A stretch of DNA of 64,000 nucleotides from positions 17,236,001-17,300,000 of the forward strand of contig OX387606.1 of NCBI GenBank assembly GCA_947568835.1. The letters run 5' to 3'. Source of the DNA: Protonemura montana (taxonomy: Eukaryota > Arthropoda > Insecta > Plecoptera > Nemouridae). Of this stretch, positions 13,901 through 40,631 are shown in pieces. The translations under genes were made by a program, and so were the position numbers. The notes under the pieces were generated by a model, which made no database searches, had not been told where the DNA came from, and saw only the letters and a program-made list of their open reading frames with translations. Position 1 is the first letter of the stretch; each line of letters opens with the position of its first letter.

Positions 13901-16900
13901 GTAAAAAAAAAAAAAACTCAAAAGCAGCAACCGTTTATTGAATCTGTGACAACGGACTAATTAAATTGGGAAAAATCCCGATTTACCACATTACGAAGAT
14001 ATTATGCATTAAATTAAGCGACTTCTGTCTGGAAATATTACGACTTCCATTTATGCAAGCGATAAATATGAATATTTGTACCAAATTTAGCTGTATTAGC
14101 GCTCAGTAGTTGCTAAAGACTTCAACGCTGGAGTAGGCAGGGTAACAATTCGCCACGGAGAGATCAATGCAAGTATAGAAAACGGCGCCCTGCAGTAAGA
14201 ATTAATTTGTCGAATTAACATACATCTCACCGTCTTCAATGGGAGTAAGAATAACACAATAAAATGTTTTACTTAATGCAATCGTGTAGGCTGCGACCAA
14301 GAGTGCTAATTACTGGTTGGTGCGCTTGCCAATGTGGTGGGAGTTAGTGCTAATAGGCCACATATACAACAAGATAAAGGCATATATTATTATCAAGCCG
14401 CTAAAACATATGCCAACCGACAAAATCTAGACACCACTATTTACATTGCATACGCCCTCGTGTAGCAAACAGAATTAAAATTATCTTCTAGTAAAATTAC
14501 AGATTGTCGTGCAAGACATTAACTACAAATAAATTATGATAAATATCATATTTTCATTAGATGCTGAGTTTTTGATTAATTTCTCAGTGTAACAAATAAG
14601 TAATATTGATTTTTAGAACCATCTATAATAATAGCATATGTATTTATATATTTGCTCTTTTCGACGCCTATATAATTTGTTTTCGTTGGTCATTTCTTGT
14701 GAGTTATTTACTTAAGCAAAGAGAGGAGGAGGCACAGAGTGGGCGTCACTAGAAAAGAGTCGATGGAGATGGACGTACTGTTAATCAACTTCACAAAGAT
14801 GTGACAACGAGCGGCATTGTTCTACTCCCACGACTCCCTTGTTGGCTAGCAGCCTACCGAGGAAGCTGCGCGGTGGAAGTCAACGTAGTGCGCTATCTGC
14901 CAAGTGGACTAAGTGTATGTACACTAGACAAATGGTCAAATCAAACACAAGCGTACCAACAAGTGAGCATAAAGCATGAGACGCATATACCCTCGAACAG
15001 GTACAAGTACCAACATGACTTCCGGACTTGATTGGTCCACATGGTTGCAAATGTAGTTGCAGTTGCGTGTGGTTCGATAAATTATTAGATTTTTTTAAAC
15101 CGATCTGAAATCTGTTCTATAAACTATGCTTTTATTTTTTTAATATTCAAAACAGTGTAATAGACGTAGAGGTAATAGGGACTTTTCTAGTTACAAATGT
15201 ATCGTATTTTAGGCGCCATCTTAATGGCTAGAAGTCTGCTTTCATCTTCTGAGGGGTTTGCTGTCGTTCAGGTCAGACGGGGTCAGGTGCGTTCCATCTC
15301 TTAGACTACAAGACAAGAATGGAGAGCTGAGACGGGGAAAACGTTAGCCTGGTTCACCATTTCTAAGCTGTATACATTTTTGCAACAATATCATTGAAGC
15401 ATGCAATTTTGGTCAGTCTAAATCTGATAGTTAAACCCTTCAAATGCAAACTGGGTTATTTACAACAGAAAATCGCAATTATGGGTCTATTACATTTTTA
15501 AACTTCCGACCAATGAAGGTTTCATTTCGAAAAGTATGTGAAGGCGAGAGTGGTAGGAGTATCATGTCCCCCACGGCGTTAGATAATGCTGGATGCGATA
15601 TATTTGAGCATATGTCGCTTGTAATCAATGATTGGTACTTACTTCTTGCTTGGAAGAAGCTGCAGGCAAAGTGGAGGAGTAAGATATATCACGGAGGTAT
15701 CAATATATTGGTAATTACCCTATATTTACTTGAGGTTATGAAAAGATCCAATTCGTTCTACATCAATGACATCATCATTTATTATGGTAGCTAAAGATGG
15801 CGATCAAAGATAATATTTTACCTCGGGCAAAAGGCGGAAGAGTTGCGTCAGAAAAGTAACTTAAGCATTTGATTAATACAATAATAACAGACTTGTCCAT
15901 TGAGACCGCCCATGAAGCTACGGGCTCCGACACAAAAATTGGACGAGGCTATACGTTAACCTCGACAATTAGGGAGAAATGGCGAGAAAAGCACTTACCC
16001 TAGCCGCCGCATTTCCACGCAGAGACCGCACATTCATTTTGCAATGGTTATCGCGGTGTCTAGTGCTGTGCAAATAGCTATACTGCAGCAAACGGGCCAC
16101 GCGGCGACCGCTTATTGTCTTTTTGACCCGCTGGGAAAAAAAATATGGTGCTGCGGCTTTAAATGACCGTCGCTGGTTGATTTCTCCAGACACGGTGTGA
16201 CACATTATAAAGCCATATCTCAGCGCGCTGTTTATCATGTGGAGAAGATCCAACACGTATCATAACGAAGGTAATGATTTATGTTTCAACATCCCGAGGG
16301 CCGATGATGTGTGCTCAACACAACACCTCAGAGAGACAAAGAGCTCCGGTTTTATGATTCATAAACACAATAGAGAAAATGTTTGATTTCTCTGACTCTG
16401 CTGCCGATATTTCGTTAATTCTCACCAAACGTTATTTTTGTTTCCTATGAGTATGTTTTTCTATTATGTGTGCTTGGTTTCCTATTTGCTTCGCACCATG
16501 TGTTTCTGTTTCTATGTGTACATTCCCTTTTTGGTAAGAGGCTGGCAGGCTTGAAAATGTTTTCAATTTAAAAAAACTGACACTTTGGTTATGAGTAAAC
16601 TAACCATCTCTCAAGTCCAAACTCATGTATCCGACTTACAAAAGTCTCCAATAGTTTGTGCACGATCGATTCATGTAAAATTTTGTCAACCATAAACGAT
16701 ACCTGCAATCTGTTGACGCACTTGGCTCTGTACCAGGAGGTTCTCGGGTTTCATTCACCTCGCCATCTCGACACCATCATGCCAAACGCATCTCATTGTT
16801 TTGATCTCGTTTGGACAACATAGAGGATGACGCCTTCTGCATTCGGTTAGCACGCTGAGTTATAGGTGGAAGTCTCCATGATCATTCGTTTCGATCCTGT

Positions 16901-18200
16901 ATTTATTGTAGCTTGCGATTTTGGGTGGAGTTGCCAAAAGTATCATTAATTAAATCTCGTGTTCTTTATAATAATATCAGAATGAATACAATAGAGAAGT
17001 GGTAGTAGAATTGGAAAACGTATTGAGTACAAGCAATATGCATTTAATCATTGATGCAATTTGTGTTACGGCTTAGTATTTTAACCGTAGGAGGGATTTT
17101 GACCATGACTCGCATAATTGGACACAGCCTAAAATCATTTTTGGAATCATTTCGTATGCCATTGCTCTCGAACTGGTGTTTATTATTGGGATAGAAGCTG
17201 GAGAATATCCATAAAATAAGCCCACAACTGCGATGGGCTCATTAAATTTAAATGTTACCACTTCCTAACCAGAGTTATACGAGGCAATAGCCTTGAACTT
17301 TTCCTAAGGAGGGTCAAAATAATAGTATCTTTCAATATCTTGCATTCAATTCAACCAGCATTGAAATACCTTTGCTGTATAACTTCTATCGGACACGCGA
17401 GTCACTGATTAAATATAGCCAGTGACTTCACCTGCAATCTCGACTGTCAAGAAGACCAAGTGTGCCAGCAATCTTGACATATTGCCATGTTCTTGATGTG
17501 TTCCAGTTGAGCCAATTGCCATTATGCGACACCTAATGTTAGGACACGAATATCTGCTGCAGATAATGCAGGTAACGGGTTTCATAATACAATTTTCTTG
17601 TCTTTCATTTTGGGAAGTCAAAAAAGGGGGGATGGCAATTTTGTATTCGAATTGACTTCAAATTGGTAACGCTGAAGACGATTGTCGCAATTAAAGGTTC
17701 CCTTTAGATGGTGGAACTATTACAGTATTTGACAAAGTTGGTTTTGACTTTTGTAGATTGATTGTTTGCGGTGTCTGTGGATTGCTCCTATCCATTATCT
17801 AACTCAGCGCAATGTTGCTTAATGTTTGCGATCAAGTGAGAATCCGTGTTCCCAACACGCCAAATCGTTCGGTTTGATTTAGGTGACAATCCAGTGTGAA
17901 ATCCTGGAATTATTGACCGATCCTCATTCTTCATGACTAGTGGGTAGATATGCGATTTCCCAATGTATAGGATATTTTATTTTGTACGTTATTTACCAAC
18001 CGTCCAAATTCAGAACAACGAAAATGTTTCAAATCGATGCATTTCTGTAATCATGTCTCAGATTATATGAAACAATACTCGCCAACGTAATTATTACACA
18101 ATTTAGAAACAGATTTCTAGGCAACAAGAAGATAGAAAAACTGTCTGTGCTTCATTTAAAAATTTTCTGTTTTCTGTTGGCAAACAAACAGCCCAGCAAG
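10992..18200. other. Long AT-rich region without a recognised gene
   Basis: About 7 kb in which every ORF is short and without a domain I recognise, for example 14801-15031, 15444-15794 and the minus-strand 15969-16256. No tRNA-like B box, long tandem repeat or clear transposon end was seen. It may hold regulatory sequence or UTRs for the neighbouring genes, but nothing in the sequence shows this. Confidence 0.4.
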
Positions 18201-18222
18201 AAACCAAACTAAACAACAAACA

Positions 18223-18276
18223 ATGCACAAGAACAGACCAGGAATGGGCAGGAGCGCTTCCCCTCTGAAGCAATGA
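18223..18276 (+). promoter_or_regulatory. Candidate upstream ORF overlapping the cytochrome c-like start
   Basis: An ATG at 18223 opens a 17-codon frame whose TGA (18274-18276) overlaps the main ATG (18273) as ATGA. If the transcript begins upstream, this could reduce initiation at the main start or act by reinitiation. The transcript start is not known, so the call is tentative. Confidence 0.3.
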
Positions 18277-18626
18277 GAGATCAAGTAACGGGAAATGCGG
18301 AAAAAGGGCGCCTTCTCTTCATGCAGTTCTGTTCAAAATGCCATTCCCTGGAGCCAGAATCCCAGCACGGAGATGGTCCAAATCTCCGAGAACTCTACGG
18401 GAGAAAAGTCGGTTCTGTTGCTGGTTTCAACTTCTCTCACGCCATGCGAAACATGGGCAAAGTGGACGGACAAGCTTGGTCAAAACCGTTGCTGCTAGAC
18501 TTCTTGAAAAATCCAAAAGAAGTTGTACGTGAATCTAAAGTCCCAGGAATACACACAAAGAAGTCACCAGATAGGGAAGACATATCTGCTTACTTGGAGA
18601 CACTCAATAAACCAAAATCAACCTAA
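18273..18626 (+). CDS. Divergent cytochrome c paralogue lacking the axial Met
   Basis: A 117-residue intronless ORF. It keeps the class I haem attachment motif CSKCH (20-24), the GPNL turn (35-38), a Trp in VDGQAWSK (69) and the LKNPKE helix. The C-terminal helix DISAYLETL also matches. The canonical PGTKM loop that supplies the sixth haem ligand is replaced by RESKVPGIHTKK. Depending on alignment the Met position is Val90 or Thr95, and His94 is the only obvious alternative ligand nearby. The residues IFAG after the ligand are also gone. The reading frame is intact, so this is more likely a working divergent gene than a dead copy, perhaps a retrogene or tissue-specific form. An ordinary electron carrier is doubtful. 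It faces the canonical gene at 19559-19873 tail to tail. Confidence 0.8.
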   Translation: MRDQVTGNAEKGRLLFMQFCSKCHSLEPESQHGDGPNLRELYGRKVGSVAGFNFSHAMRNMGKVDGQAWSKPLLLDFLKNPKEVVRESKVPGIHTKKSPDREDISAYLETLNKPKST

Positions 18627-18629
18627 CAT

Positions 18630-19558
18630 ACATATGAATTTTGTTGCAATGTTATTTTGTCTCGAGTTTATTAAATTTATTTTCGTAATTGCAAACGTAA
18701 TGGAAGACCCACTGCCGTTTGAGAATGGGCCGAAAATGTCAAGGATTTTTCTATTTGTCTTGACCGAGGCGCCATCAAGATATACCATTCTTTGCTCGAG
18801 TACCCTTTAGCTGAGTTCGCCGTGACCCTGGCAGACTCCCACTCCTTCCGGTCAGTCCTCGATTCCCGAGTGGTATGCTCTCGCCACCTCTCAGGAAGAA
18901 CGTCTTCATGTCACTGACAGTTAGTCTGTTCTAAAGACTATAGGTCTGTTCCCTTTAGATATCGACTTGCGAAGATTGTTGTCTCCGCTAGAAGTCTGTC
19001 CTCGTCAACTGCACTGTTTGGACTGACATTTATCCTATGCGCCAATTAAATCCGATTTGTCAAATGAAATTGGCAACAGCTTTTAGTCGCCATAACTACA
19101 ATACCTTAATGTATTTTACTGTCAAATATTATTACTGTCAAATAAAATGTAACTACTGATCTTGATGGATTTGAAAACCATCAAGCCTAATGCAACAATG
19201 CATAAGTAACCAAATTTCTCAAAACCGGTAAAATGTTTACAATATTAGGATATCTTATCGTCAGTTGTCTAATGAATACATATTGTTTCCAATTCTTAGA
19301 AATAATATCAATGTCGATGGGTGAACTGAGAATAACACGCGTATGATTTTTCAAATGATTTTGTTTTATTTAAACATTTAGGTATAAGGAAAACATTTCT
19401 TGAACATGATTACGTGGCTTCATTGCGAGTGTCTCATGGCACTGAATAAAACAATAATTGTTAAATTTTAAAGTAAGGAAAATCCAAAATCTTAAACATC
19501 TCCGTAGGCTATTTGGCATGAACTTCGGTTTATGTGATCATGATAGATATTCAGAAGT
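18630..19558. other. Convergent 3' region between the two cytochrome c genes
   Basis: Presumed 3' UTRs of the convergent genes. A minus-strand AATAAA lies at 19365-19370, placed for the canonical cytochrome c gene. A plus-strand AATAAA lies at 19141-19146 and could serve the paralogue. No other gene seen. Confidence 0.5.
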
Positions 19559-19873
19559 TCACTTGGACGCTTGTGCTATGTAGGCGATCAGATCGTTCCT
19601 TTCGCTTTCCTTCTTCAAACCTGCAAAGATCATCTTTGTCCCAGGAATGTATTTCTTGGGATTCTCCAAGTACTCGAAAAGCGTTTTCTCGTTCCAAATA
19701 ACTGCCTTGGACTTGTTAGCGTCAGTGAACGTGAATCCAGAAGTTGTTCCAGATTGACGACCAATTAATCCGCCCAGATTGGGACCCGTCAGATGCTTGC
19801 CTCCTTTTTCCACGGTGTGACACTGAGCACAGCTTCTCACAAAGATTTTCTTCCCGTTTGCCGCATCTCCCAT
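19559..19873 (-). CDS. Cytochrome c (canonical, 104 aa)
   Basis: The soluble haem protein of the mitochondrial intermembrane space, carrying electrons from complex III to cytochrome oxidase and triggering apoptosome assembly when released. All key parts are present: haem attachment CAQCH (15-19), [10 protein letters not shown] (30-39), Trp60 in VIWNEKT, and the axial Met81 in PGTKM (numbering includes the start Met). The C-terminal helix has NDLIAYIA. Length is typical for animal cytochrome c, and the whole coding region is one exon. The start is the ATG of MGDAANGKK, the normal N-terminus. A downstream AATAAA (minus) sits at 19365-19370. It converges on the divergent paralogue, and both are intronless, which would fit origin of one from the other by retroposition or local duplication. 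Confidence 0.97.
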   Translation of the reverse strand: MGDAANGKKIFVRSCAQCHTVEKGGKHLTGPNLGGLIGRQSGTTSGFTFTDANKSKAVIWNEKTLFEYLENPKKYIPGTKMIFAGLKKESERNDLIAYIAQASK

Positions 19874-20617
19874 CCTGAATCTTTATATTTTTGTACTTTT
19901 TGTTTAGTTTCAAATCAACTCTTGGCAAAAAAGTAATTTCAAGTATTTGCGAGAACAGTTGGTTGGTAAGTTCATGGCTCCCTAGATAATCAATGTTTAA
20001 TCAAACCTGATTCGAAAATTAGCTAAAAAGAGAAACGGACCACTCAGGGCAAGACTCTAGAATAAGGAACATACTCTTTCATAATTTTCTTCGAGTGTAT
20101 TAATTTAAATTAAGAATTGTATCTTTACTATGTCTGTTTTATTGGAAGTGATTCTATGAGTTTTTAAGGATAAACCCAAACAAATTCCTTGTTTAAAATT
20201 TCGCGCATTTAAGATAAAGCACCTCATGCTTGCGTTCTTTAAAAATGGCCGCTAGCTGTCGTACGTAGTCAAAATGTGACTTTTGCAATGTTATTTTGAT
20301 TGAAACTCCTTTATTTATAAATTTTTACCCACGTGAGTAATTTTTTACATACATTTAGTTTTGGTTGCATATTTTAGTTAAGTTAAGATTCCGTCTTGAA
20401 CAATTGATTCAGCTAATCTAACTCGCAAGAAAGCAATTTAAATGTAGGTACCCTCTAAACTAGGTTCACCATCCTTTCGAGGATTATTTATTCGAGTATT
20501 AAAAATAAGACCGATTCATTTGGAATCTCTTGGCCTGCAACTTAATGGATATAGTGTGATTATCAATAAATTATTACCTTTGTAACCTGCCTTCTTGTTT
20601 GGACAGACAGTTCTGCA
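19874..20617. other. Spacer between cytochrome c and ABCC5 starts
   Basis: A divergent intergenic region between the minus-strand cytochrome c start and the plus-strand ABCC5 start. It should contain both promoters and 5' UTRs. No TATA box or other element could be placed with confidence. Confidence 0.4.
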
Positions 20618-35799
<15,182 letters not shown>

Positions 35800-36350
35800 A
35801 ATTCAAGTTATGTCAGTGTAGTTTTGTATATTATCATTTACTTATAACTTTTATCAGAAATATATTTATCATCGGTACCTTTTATGTCCTGTTTGCATTA
35901 TTATGGCTAGCTTTTGAAAGCATGTCTTACAAATTTTAACATGCCAGTTGAGTTTGATTTAAATTAGTTATTAGTTACCTATATAAGGCAATTACATGTT
36001 ATTTTATTATATGGCATAGTATATTAAATCTGCATTGTATTGTCAGTTGCAATATTTGTTATTTATTACTATCATCATTATTGCTACTTACCTTAGTTGC
36101 ATGTGGGTATACAAAACAAATATGCGTCTTATTGCATACCAAGTTTTTTTTTAGTGGTTGTGAGAAATACCCTTCATGTTTGTCTTTCCACCCATCTCAT
36201 AGAAATATGACCGCAGTAACTTGTGCCATCAATTGTTTCCATCTGATGGAAGGTGGTGGTCACAAAATATGTGACGGAACAAAATATGAACGCTTGTTTC
36301 AAAGCTGTAGCGAAGTTAATGCGATGTTTTTTTCTTTGAAATCTTATTTA
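35800..36350. other. ABCC5 3' UTR and intergenic DNA
   Basis: AT-rich sequence after the ABCC5 stop. No single polyadenylation signal stands out. The ORF at 36081-36392 runs into the SINE and has no recognisable domain. Confidence 0.4.
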
Positions 36351-36351
36351 A

Positions 36352-36491
36352 GTTGCATACGCTTGCAATGCAGGCGGTATTTTATATTATGAACACTACT
36401 ACCATCTCAATAATTTATGCCCAAAAAGGGACTCGATCCCCGATCTCCACCTATCGCTGGTGTTGCTCTAACCCATTGAGCTACTTGGACA
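36352..36491 (-). repeat. tRNA-derived SINE, minus-strand copy
   Basis: The minus-strand head (36419-36491) reads GTCCAAGTAGCTCAATGGGT with a B box GGATCGAGTCC. A tail follows down to ~36352 with TATTGAGATGG and AAAATACCGCCTGCATTGC. Head and tail match the copy at 28008 (tail also at 27866-27930), which defines the family. Confidence 0.75.
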
Positions 36492-37146
36492 CATGCTTTT
36501 TAAGACGATTTTAGTGTATTTGATATTTGTGATAGTTTGTACCTTATTTGCAAACACAGTGTTATGGAATATTAAAAGTTGATGAAGAGCAAAGCTATTT
36601 TTTTGATCTTGACTTGATTGAATGGTGAAATATTTTGAAAACCCAATGTAATGAAACTTTTGTTTAGGTAGGTGGCCTTTAATTTTGTGTGATAAAATTA
36701 ATATTGTCCTGTAATAAGTGTGGCACGGAGAAGAAAGAGGGAGACCCTATCAGAATCCTAAAAAAAATGTATTATGTGGTAAACTTAACGCTTAAGTTTT
36801 TGACTCTTGCCTTTATTCAATATAGAAAATAATCCTGCTTACAAGCATTTGTAATTTGAAGAAGAACTCATATAAATCCATACAATCTCCGTTCATATAC
36901 TTTAATACTTTTAATTCAGTAATGAACATAAAATATAAATATTGTTATAGATTTTTGGTATTTATTGCTCGGACGACTTTGATACGGAATACAGTAATTA
37001 CTGAAAATAACCAATTATAATTTTTTTATTTAATAACATAGTTTGTGAAAAATATCATTGTTAAAACCATGTCAAGTTCTAAAATTAATATGAGAATGTG
37101 AATGAGTGAATGATGATAAATGGAGATGAAAGTAAAACAACATTTT

Positions 37147-37288
37147 ATTTCAAACACTGAGATTGCAGATATACATCAATGCTGTAGAAGTTAAGTTCAA
37201 GTAAGAATAGTTTTATTGCAGACTTGCATTCTTGGCGCGTTTTCAATATTTTTATGGAGTTTGGTAGAGCGTTGTATATTCTCCTTCC
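37147..37288 (-). pseudogene. Non-LTR retrotransposon 3' remnant (RT C-terminal tail)
   Basis: On the minus strand a frame reads GRRIYNALPNSIKILKTRQE, then KSAIKLFLLELNFYS. This is the typical YN.LP..IK......FK..LK..LL ending of jockey/R1-like reverse transcriptase ORFs. No upstream reverse transcriptase core is attached, so it is a 5'-truncated or broken copy. Confidence 0.55.
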
Positions 37289-37333
37289 CGACTGCATAAC
37301 TCCTTCCTCGGCCATTTTTAGTCTTCAGTACTG

Positions 37334-37666
37334 ATGATGCAGTTCGGCAGCTCCTCTGATGTTGGGAGACGCTTGGCGGACGTCTTAAAACAAAGCCAAG
37401 TTGTGTTTCACAAACAGACTAATTTCCAGTATGTACAGGCAGGGGAGAGTAAGGATCTGCAACTCATCGAAAGCTGGTCTGCAGGAGTCAAGACTCCGGC
37501 GGAGTGTCATGTTATTGTTCCTTGACACTAATATATATAATATATTGTAATGACTTGCTTCTTCTCAGACAGGAAGTTTTCTTTTCTCAACCCCACAATT
37601 TGACAATAATATTCAGATTTCCTGACAAAGAATACAGTGAATCGGAGCATGGACCAGCACGACAAG
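37334..37666 (+). other. Unassigned ORF and exon-like segments
   Basis: The frame 37334-37525 (63 codons, including QVVFHKQTNFQYVQAGE) has coding-like composition. About 40 bp further on, an acceptor (cttctcag) opens QEVFFSQPHNLTIIFRFPDK and runs to a donor-like AAG|GTAATT near 37666. The two could be exons of a small gene or debris of a mobile element. No known domain is recognised. Confidence 0.25.
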
Positions 37667-37721
37667 GTAATTTTTATCCTGGAGGGCACATATTATAAAT
37701 CAAGCAAGACATATGCACTTT

Positions 37722-37948
37722 ATGATGGTTTTTAGACTCATGTCTACTTGATTTATCCTTAGCACTAGTTTTAAGAAAAACTATTTGAATATAACTAATT
37801 GTTATAATTTTATGTGGTTCTTTTGTTATCGGAAAATTGTCAGGACTACTCAAACCCCTAAAGAAGTAACTAGTATATGTTGCAAAACGTCAGGAAATTT
37901 AGTAGTCCTTTGCTTAGCATTCAAAACCCAGTTCAAATAGTTTTTCTT
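37722..37948 (+). repeat. Interspersed repeat, copy C
   Basis: Begins TGATGGTTTTTAGACTCATG and ends TTCAAATAGTTTTTCTT. Compared with copy A it has ~90 extra bases in the middle, starting with AAGAAAAACTATTTGAA, which is the inverse of its own 3' end. This suggests one insertion of the family into another, or a fold-back. Confidence 0.65.
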
Positions 37949-38059
37949 AAAATATGCACTTTCATAGAATAGAATTGAAAGTCTCAAATAGTCAGTGGGT
38001 CTAGGACAACTGACTACGTATTGGTTAACGGTAATTGCCTGCAGCAGTTAGCCATCACT

Positions 38060-39000
38060 ACATACAAACTTTACATCACAATTATAACCTTAACAGTAAT
38101 AAGTTTCACCAGCAAACTGCACCCTTCACCAACAGCGTATGAATTACAAGGCGAAGCACTCACCAAAGCCACAAGCTGCAAATACCTCGGCGTAACACTC
38201 ACATCAAGTCTGAGTTGGAACTACCACACCGAGAAGATAGTGAGCAAAGCGAAGCGGAGCCTACATTTCGTTATGCGCAACATCCGAGGTAGTGCCCAAG
38301 CAACAAAAATACATGCTTACAAGTGCCTCGTAAGACCGTTGCTTGAATATTGCAGTGGAGTGTGGGACCCATACACAGCAACCATGATCGACAAAATCGA
38401 AAGCATCCAAAGGCGAGCGGCAAGATATGCCACTAACAACCACAAGCGATGGTCCACAGCAACCCAGCGACCACAAGTAAGCGTGACAGCACTCCTCGAA
38501 AACCTAAAGTGGGAGTCTCTGGCGTCGAGAAGACGGCGAGTCTCATTGAGGTGCCTCTACAAGGCAATGACAGGAGCCCCGGCCTGGAACGACCTCCTAA
38601 AACTAACATCAAAAGCGGAGCGCCATAGTAGGAATGACCACAACAACAAGCTGCTTCTTAAAAGATAAAACACCAACTCTGGGTTGCAGTCATTTCTTGG
38701 AAGAACCACAAGATTTTGGAATAATTTACCGCCAAGCACCATGAACACCCTGCCCGGAAAGTCAACATTTGAGAAGGCTATTGCACTGGCACATAGGTAG
38801 CCATGATTAATCCAGTGCTATCCTACGCAATATATCAAAGATTAAAATGTAAATTTACATCAAAGTTTAAATGTATCTTTTAAAATGGATAATAATATTA
38901 TTATCAAAACATGTAGTTAATTAATAATATTTATATTGCTTCTAACCACCGGTATAGTTGTACCAAAGTTATGTAATAAAAAAAAAAATAAAAAAAAAAA
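38060..39000 (+). pseudogene. 5'-truncated CR1/L2/jockey-like non-LTR retrotransposon
   Basis: The ORF to 38668 carries the C-terminal part of a non-LTR reverse transcriptase. Landmarks are KYLGVTLTSSLSWNYHTEKI, KCLVRPLLEYCSGVWDPY, IESIQRRAARY and LKWESLASRRRRVSLRCLYK. After a stop at 38666-38668, in-frame homology resumes (FLGRTTRFWNNLPPSTMN) to TAG 38798-38800, so one stop interrupts an otherwise continuous end. An AATAAA and A-rich tail (38976-39000) follow, as expected for a retroposed 3' end. The endonuclease and catalytic RT part are missing. Confidence 0.8.
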
Positions 39001-39419
39001 CTTAAACCGTAAAGTTTGCCAGTAGTAAATTAAGATGTAGAATGTGTTGATGGTAAATTTTATTCTACATCCATTTCTTCCGTTTTTTTTTTTTTCTGTA
39101 TGTCGATTGAATTTCAATTACTGCTTGTTGGACCTTTAGTTGTATAGAAAAAATATAGTAAGAAAGGTCAGGAAAGATATCAAGCCTGTCAAGTAGAATG
39201 GCATTGTGGAGGTGCACTAAAATATGTTCCTGAAAAAAGTTGCAGGGAACGTAGAACGAAAGGTACTACAAAGAACCACAAAGAAAGGCAAACCAATTTG
39301 AGGAAAACTTAAAACCGAGTGCAAATCTGAAGAATGGTGGAACTGTTACAGTCTGTCGTATCAGTTCTCGTAAACCAAACCTCGTGAACCAAATCTGGGG
39401 AACTAAAAAAAACACCACT

Positions 39420-40631
39420 GGAGGCTTATTCAGTAACTATTTGCACTTGCTGGGAAAATATTTTCCATGGAATTGGCTTCACTTTCCATCGCTTTTGATA
39501 ATTTGGTATTCAGGAGGCTTATTCAGTAACTATTTGCACTTGCTGGGAAAATATTTTCCATGGAATTGGCTTCACTTTCCATCGCTTTTGATAATTTGGT
39601 ATTCAGTAACGATTTGCACCGGAATTTGCAATGGAAACATTTTCCACTCCGGTGGAAAGATTTGCTCCAGTCTTCAAGCTCGAGCAAATGAATAAGTGAG
39701 GTTAAATCTGATATTTTTGGTGGCTGTCAGATCGGCTGCCAGTGACGCGAAGTGTGTTTTATTGTTTATTTATTTGCTACGGATAATTACACAGTAATAC
39801 ACAGTAATTACACAGTAATTAATTGGCGGGGGCTTGTTCCCACCTCCCGTACCTCGTTGGTATGTGAGGATTTTAGACGCTTTAGCACGCGTCTTATTTT
39901 TCCAGTCTTTCCAAGCCTGTACGGTGAGTTTGAAGTGATTGCATTAGGATTGGTATGAATGATAAGTAATAATGGTAGATTATTTGTCATGAAACAAGTA
40001 GCTGCTTTGCTACCAATGCATTTCTTACCGAGGCCCAGGCCGATGGGTCTTTGAATGCCCCGTTCCCAACAGCGTTCAACAAGCTGGCAAGAGTCGTCCA
40101 CATTTCTGCGGCCTTTTGTCGGCCGGCAGCATTCAGAAATTTGCCTGCAGCAAAATTGCTGTGCTCCCTCATATAATTTATGAGCAGCACCTTCTGTTCC
40201 TCAACCATGTGCACACCCATGTTTATTTTTGATTTGTTTTAGATTGATAGGTTATGGTAAGGTAAATAATGCTGAAAATTGCTTTATTCTAGTTTAACTG
40301 AATTAAACTAAATTGTTTATAACTACATTAACTATTTTTATAAAGGGTGTATACTAGCTAATGTTGTTATGAACGACGAAAATGAAGTTGAATACGTAAA
40401 GTGATAACATCAACAAATGGAATTTCATATTTTTCGTGGCATTCGACTCTGCTTTTAACTCATTGACTCTGGTTTTCCTGACCCCTGTGGGCGAGCAACT
40501 GTTCAATTCCATAATGAGTTACAGAATACCAAATGATGGTGGAAAGTCTTTCGGTGGAAAGCGGGGATAGCGCAAATCGACTCGAGCAAGATTTGCCATG
40601 GAAAGTGCAAATAGTTACTGAATAAGCCTCC
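39420..40631. mobile_element. Harbinger-like element with 93-bp duplicated left end
   Basis: Both termini read GGAGGCTTATTCAGTAACTA then TTTGCACTT in inverted orientation (39420 and 40631). At the left, the first 93 bp occur twice in tandem (39420-39512, 39513-39605) before a third partial motif. The element contains a minus-strand MYB/SANT-like ORF, as PIF/Harbinger elements do, but no DDE nuclease ORF. A TWA target duplication is not visible, possibly because of the rearranged left end. Confidence 0.65.
39987..40220 (-). CDS. MYB/SANT-like DNA-binding protein fragment (transposon)
   Basis: A 77-residue frame reading EEQKVLLINYMREHSNFAAG, then RQKAAEMWTTLASLLNAVGN and KDPSAWASVRNALVAKQ. The spacing of Trp and Leu residues and the LN..G.G..K....W block match the MYB/SANT-like domain common in Harbinger accessory proteins. 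It stops after QLLVS, so the protein is truncated or an intron follows. It lies inside the inverted-repeat element. Confidence 0.5.
   Translation of the reverse strand: MGVHMVEEQKVLLINYMREHSNFAAGKFLNAAGRQKAAEMWTTLASLLNAVGNGAFKDPSAWASVRNALVAKQLLVS

Noticed and set aside
14801-16256. ORFs at 14801-15031, 15444-15794 and 15969-16256 (-)
   Set aside because: No domain, no convincing splice partners, and composition like the surrounding non-coding DNA.
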